From DASXRU01 sp036506395 (lineage in GTDB: Bacteria > Acidobacteriota > Blastocatellia > Pyrinomonadales > Pyrinomonadaceae), in contig DASXRU010000049.1 of assembly GCA_036506395.1 (NCBI GenBank), forward strand, positions 1 to 15,656: DNA of 15,656 bases, written 5' to 3'. The position numbers and the translations under genes were made by a program. Positions within the stretch are counted from its first letter, which is position 1. Every line of letters begins with the position of its first letter. Shown here piece after piece: positions 13,361-15,656 of this stretch. The notes under the pieces are model-generated. The model ran no database searches, had not been told where the DNA came from, and worked only from the letters and a program-made list of their open reading frames with translations.

Positions 13361-14878
13361 ATGCAGAATCGAAGAATCATCATCGCGTTCGTTTCCCTCG
13401 CAGTGGCCACGAGTTTCCTGATGGCGTGGTCCAGAGCGTGGTCCCAGCGCCCAACGCAAACCCCAACTCGGAGCAGCCCGCAGCGCGGCGTATTTCAGAC
13501 CCTACAGAAGCCGAAGGTCTCCATAGACGTCGATTACAAGGCCATCAGCGCGATTGAGCCGAAGCTATCACCCGAGGTGCTGCAGAACTCTCTGAACAAA
13601 TCTATGAAGAAGAGACGTGACTTCGCGTGGCAGATCGTGAAGCGGGTGTGGGCGCCGGTACAGGTCCAGGGGGGCCAGATCCCCACTTGGATGACCTGGT
13701 ATGAACAGGAAGATATAGAGGAACTTTATGGGAAGATGCTGAATCAGCCGAAGCCGCCCACACGCGCCGAGGCGTCTAAGGCGGCCATAGCTCTACTGCG
13801 GAGCCACGCAGTTAAGGATTTACAGACATCACTGAGTTCCGCGCGTTTAGGAAAGGTTCTGCGCCAGTTCACTTTTCCCGCATTTCAGGCCCTCGGGCCG
13901 AACCGTAAACCGGGCACCGGCAACATCTACTACAGTCCCTCCTACGTTAAGCATTTGCTGGAGAACGCCGACAATATCGCCAGATGCAATCCAACCTCAG
14001 TTCTGAGTCAATCAATTACTTTGCCTAAACTAGTTTCGCCACAGCAGGGCGGACCACGTCGTGGTGAGGCTGGAGCGGCGCAACGCCAGCCTCAGCCAGG
14101 ACCCGCAGCGGCTCAAAGCGGGCAACCGGTATTAAAGATGCTCGATCCGTCCAACATCTATGCTCTCTGCATGAGCCAGGAGATGCCACCGGATGCTGTT
14201 ATGATCAAGGTTGCCTGGAGCCCGGTGCTCCCAGGTAGTCCTGAAAGCTTTACTATAGTGAATGAACCGTCTTTCGATGTCGGTCCGACAATGGCTTCAA
14301 AACTGTCCGCTGGACCAGCAGGCCAGTGGATCGAAACATCATCGCAAGATCCCGAGCTCAAGTTTTCGGTCACAGACGAGCAGGGTAAGCATTGGGCATT
14401 GATGGGGATGCACATCGCCTCGAAGACTCTGCGTACCTGGATGTGGACGAGTCTATTTCCGGCATCCGGGTACTTTTGGCGGGGAGACAAGCCTGATTTG
14501 GCGTGGCCGAACTTATATCACTACCAGATGTGCACGGTTTCGGACTTCAAGGAGGGAGACCCGGCGCCCTGGGCGGCATACGATGGGACTGGAAGTAACC
14601 ATTATCAACAGTTGGCCGACGCCATCAAGGCAGTCGGACAGGCAATGAATGGTGTCCAATGGTGTGCCAACCCTTATATCGAAACAAACATGGCTCGCGG
14701 TAATTGCATCGGCTGCCATCAGGGAAGCACTGAGTCGTTCCTGCCCGGAGTGGTCGCCAGGGAACGAAAATTCAATATCAGTGATTTCTCGTTCTCGTTC
14801 GCGACGAACAGAAAGGCGATCATAAACATGATGCGGCAACACCTTATCCAACAGAGACTAAAAGCGACCCCGAAGTAG
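13361..14878 (+). CDS. Exported protein with one c-type heme motif near the C-terminus
   Basis: This 505-residue protein has a good ribosome site (GGAGGTG, 13350-13356) and a signal peptide (MQNRRIIIAF..., to about residue 28), followed by a Pro/Gln/Thr-rich linker. One CxxCH motif, NCIGCH (Cys449, Cys452, His453), marks covalent heme c attachment in the periplasm. A low-complexity Gly/Gln/Pro segment lies at about 229-255. The region before the heme site includes MGMHIASKTLRTWMWTSLFP, similar to a pattern I associate with other unnamed heme c proteins where a His-containing 'SK...W.W..F' segment precedes CxxCH. One heme in 505 residues is a low density, so most of the protein must do something else. 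The fifth and sixth ligands are probably His453 and perhaps a Met near the end (INMM). Function unknown; redox sensing or an oxidase-like role is inference. Confidence 0.8.
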   Translation: MQNRRIIIAFVSLAVATSFLMAWSRAWSQRPTQTPTRSSPQRGVFQTLQKPKVSIDVDYKAISAIEPKLSPEVLQNSLNKSMKKRRDFAWQIVKRVWAPVQVQGGQIPTWMTWYEQEDIEELYGKMLNQPKPPTRAEASKAAIALLRSHAVKDLQTSLSSARLGKVLRQFTFPAFQALGPNRKPGTGNIYYSPSYVKHLLENADNIARCNPTSVLSQSITLPKLVSPQQGGPRRGEAGAAQRQPQPGPAAAQSGQPVLKMLDPSNIYALCMSQEMPPDAVMIKVAWSPVLPGSPESFTIVNEPSFDVGPTMASKLSAGPAGQWIETSSQDPELKFSVTDEQGKHWALMGMHIASKTLRTWMWTSLFPASGYFWRGDKPDLAWPNLYHYQMCTVSDFKEGDPAPWAAYDGTGSNHYQQLADAIKAVGQAMNGVQWCANPYIETNMARGNCIGCHQGSTESFLPGVVARERKFNISDFSFSFATNRKAIINMMRQHLIQQRLKATPK

Positions 14879-14922
14879 CTCCGTCAAGACAGCCTATGCT
14901 TGTCCGCATATTTCAGTACGCG

Positions 14923-14956
14923 CCAGGATGTTGTTCGAGTCGTGCTCGGCTCACCA
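14923..14956 (+). pseudogene. Degenerate tRNA 3' end, copy 3
   Basis: The segment CCAGGATGTTG-TTCGAGT-CGTGC-TCGGCTC-A-CCA aligns with the end of copies 1 and 2. The acceptor strand TCGGCTC equals copy 2 and the CCA is intact (14954-14956), but the T stem no longer pairs. No 5' half is present. A hairpin follows as after the other copies, although with a different sequence. Confidence 0.55.
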
Positions 14957-14965
14957 CTAGTCGAT

Positions 14966-15002
14966 AAGAGAAAGGGCATTCGTGATGGATGCCCTTTCTC
15001 TT
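14966..15002. terminator. Strong hairpin, terminator-like
   Basis: GAGAAAGGGCAT (14968-14979) and ATGCCCTTTCTC (14989-15000) form a perfect 12-bp stem, extendable by two A-T pairs, with a 9-base loop. Only TTT follows on the + strand. It probably ends transcription of the heme c gene block. Confidence 0.65.
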
Positions 15003-15201
15003 TGTGAACAGCGTGACCATCACGCCTTGTCTCTTTCTATTCCCAGTGTTGGCCAACCCTCTCTCTTGAAGGTACTCCGCGAACTTAACCCTCCAGCAAG
15101 ATAGTTTGTATAACCCATCGCGCGTGTCGATCAGCATCGCCATTGACTGCTAACTGACCCTCACGTAGCTTCCGCTCGTAATTAGTTTTTCTCGAAAGTG
15201 G

Positions 15202-15219
15202 CACAGACTTCAGTCTGTG
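15202..15219. repeat. Short perfect palindrome
   Basis: CACAGACT and AGTCTGTG are separated by TC. The sequence 'CACAGACTTCAGTCTGTG' is of the dispersed intergenic palindrome type; it could also be a regulator site, but no gene starts close by. Confidence 0.6.
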
Positions 15220-15283
15220 ATTCCTTTCCCCGATTAACAAGTTCACGTGCGACTCAGACCATCACTGTTCAACTAAGCACACT

Positions 15284-15379
15284 CGCAGTCAGGAAGGGGG
15301 CATGCCCCGCTTTGATCAATGGCTTCATTGCCTGGTCAAAAAAAAGGAAGAGCGGGGGCAGGCCCCCTTCCTGACTGCG
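15284..15379. repeat. Long inverted repeat, MITE-like palindromic element
   Basis: The left arm (15284-15311, CGCAGTCAGGAAGGGGGC then ATGCCCCGCT) and right arm (15351-15379, AGCGGGGGCA then GGCCCCCTTCCTGACTGCG) are near-perfect reverse complements around a 39-base centre. Each arm also contains its own small palindrome (GGGGGCATGCCCC; GGGGGCAGGCCCCC). No transposase is nearby, so this would be a non-autonomous element. Confidence 0.75.
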
Positions 15380-15461
15380 GCTATGCGATCAGGCGCTTTC
15401 CTCCGGAAGGCCTACTGAATTCTTATCCCGGCTCTGACAATGCGACCCTCAGGAGTTCCCC

Positions 15462-15656
15462 ATGTATGGCTCACAAAATCCTCGCCCCTCAGCCAAACCA
15501 GCAAACTCACTTCACAAAAATCGACTTGCGCCAGTGCGCGCGGCATTACTTTCGCAATCGCGCGCGATGCTGAGCTTGCTTCTGATCTGGATCTTTGTCT
15601 GTCAAATCATGGTGGGCGCGCGGCCGGAGAGTTCTGGTCTACCCGACACTCTGTCT
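15462..15656 (+). CDS. N-terminus of an exported or membrane protein (3' part outside window)
   Basis: ATG 15462 follows AGGAG (15451-15455) with a 6-base gap, and the frame stays open to the window edge (65 codons). The first ~36 residues are polar and basic (MYGSQNPRPSAKPANSLHKN), then comes a hydrophobic stretch, MLSLLLIWIFVCQIMVGA (~36-53), then ARPESSGLPD. This fits a signal peptide with a long n-region or a single N-terminal anchor. Met36 is an alternative start giving a classic signal peptide. No family can be named from this fragment. Confidence 0.6.
   Translation, partial: MYGSQNPRPSAKPANSLHKNRLAPVRAALLSQSRAMLSLLLIWIFVCQIMVGARPESSGLPDTLS

Larger units (their letters stand above)
14879..15461. 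other. Intergenic region with tRNA remnant 3 and palindromic repeats
   Basis: This 583-bp region contains the third tRNA 3' end (14923-14956), a perfect hairpin (14966-15002), a short palindrome (15202-15219) and a long inverted repeat (15284-15379). I see nothing recognisable at 15003-15201. Open frames here look spurious. Confidence 0.65.

Noticed and set aside
14913..15143. 76-aa open frame on the - strand containing VSRARLEQ
   Set aside because: It is the antisense of the third tRNA remnant and hairpin; no ribosome site or family match.
15319..15573. 84-aa + strand open frame
   Set aside because: It starts inside the inverted repeat and overlaps, in another frame, the better-supported gene start at 15462.

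Overview
The window looks like chromosomal DNA from a free-living, moderately GC-rich Gram-negative bacterium. My best guess is Acidobacteriota, class Blastocatellia. The reasons are the combination of exported caspase-like proteases, a Hanks-type kinase and DUF4384 proteins, together with abundant short palindromic intergenic repeats. This placement is an inference from style, not a marker gene.

Layout. (1) 1-2045: the tail of an unidentified + strand gene, a large inverted repeat, then a convergent DUF885 metallopeptidase-like gene on the - strand. (2) 2221-4400: a small cassette bracketed by two copies of a decayed tRNA-Lys 3' end, each followed by its own terminator hairpin. Inside are a promoter-like site, a possibly decayed small peptide ORF, a 119-aa protein of unknown family and a radical SAM enzyme. 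The genes overlap by a few bases, which suggests translational coupling, and the set resembles a RiPP (peptide-modifying) locus. (3) 4637-14878: six + strand genes in a row: caspase-like protease A, a Ser/Thr kinase with a transmembrane segment and an outer DUF4384 domain, caspase-like protease B fused to two cupin domains, caspase-like protease C with a different tail, an exported DUF4384 protein, and an exported protein with one heme c motif. A third, more decayed tRNA 3' end (14923-14956) closes this block. (4) 14957-15656: hairpin, palindromic repeats, and the beginning of another exported or membrane protein that runs off the window.

How the genes may work together. All three proteases, the DUF4384 protein and the heme protein carry N-terminal export signals, and the kinase places a DUF4384 domain on the outer side of the membrane. 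The shared DUF4384 domain links kinase and exported protein. The three proteases share a caspase core and two copies each of a ~42-residue repeat, but end in three different C-terminal modules (a beta-rich domain, a bicupin, a Cys-containing domain). This is consistent with a family of proteases built on one scaffold with exchangeable sensor or targeting tails, linked to a transmembrane kinase. The family assignments are well supported; the idea that they form one system is inference from gene order.

The three tRNA-end copies divide the window into two segments (2.0 kb and 10.6 kb). This pattern resembles tandem integration at a tRNA 3' end, but no integrase is visible here.
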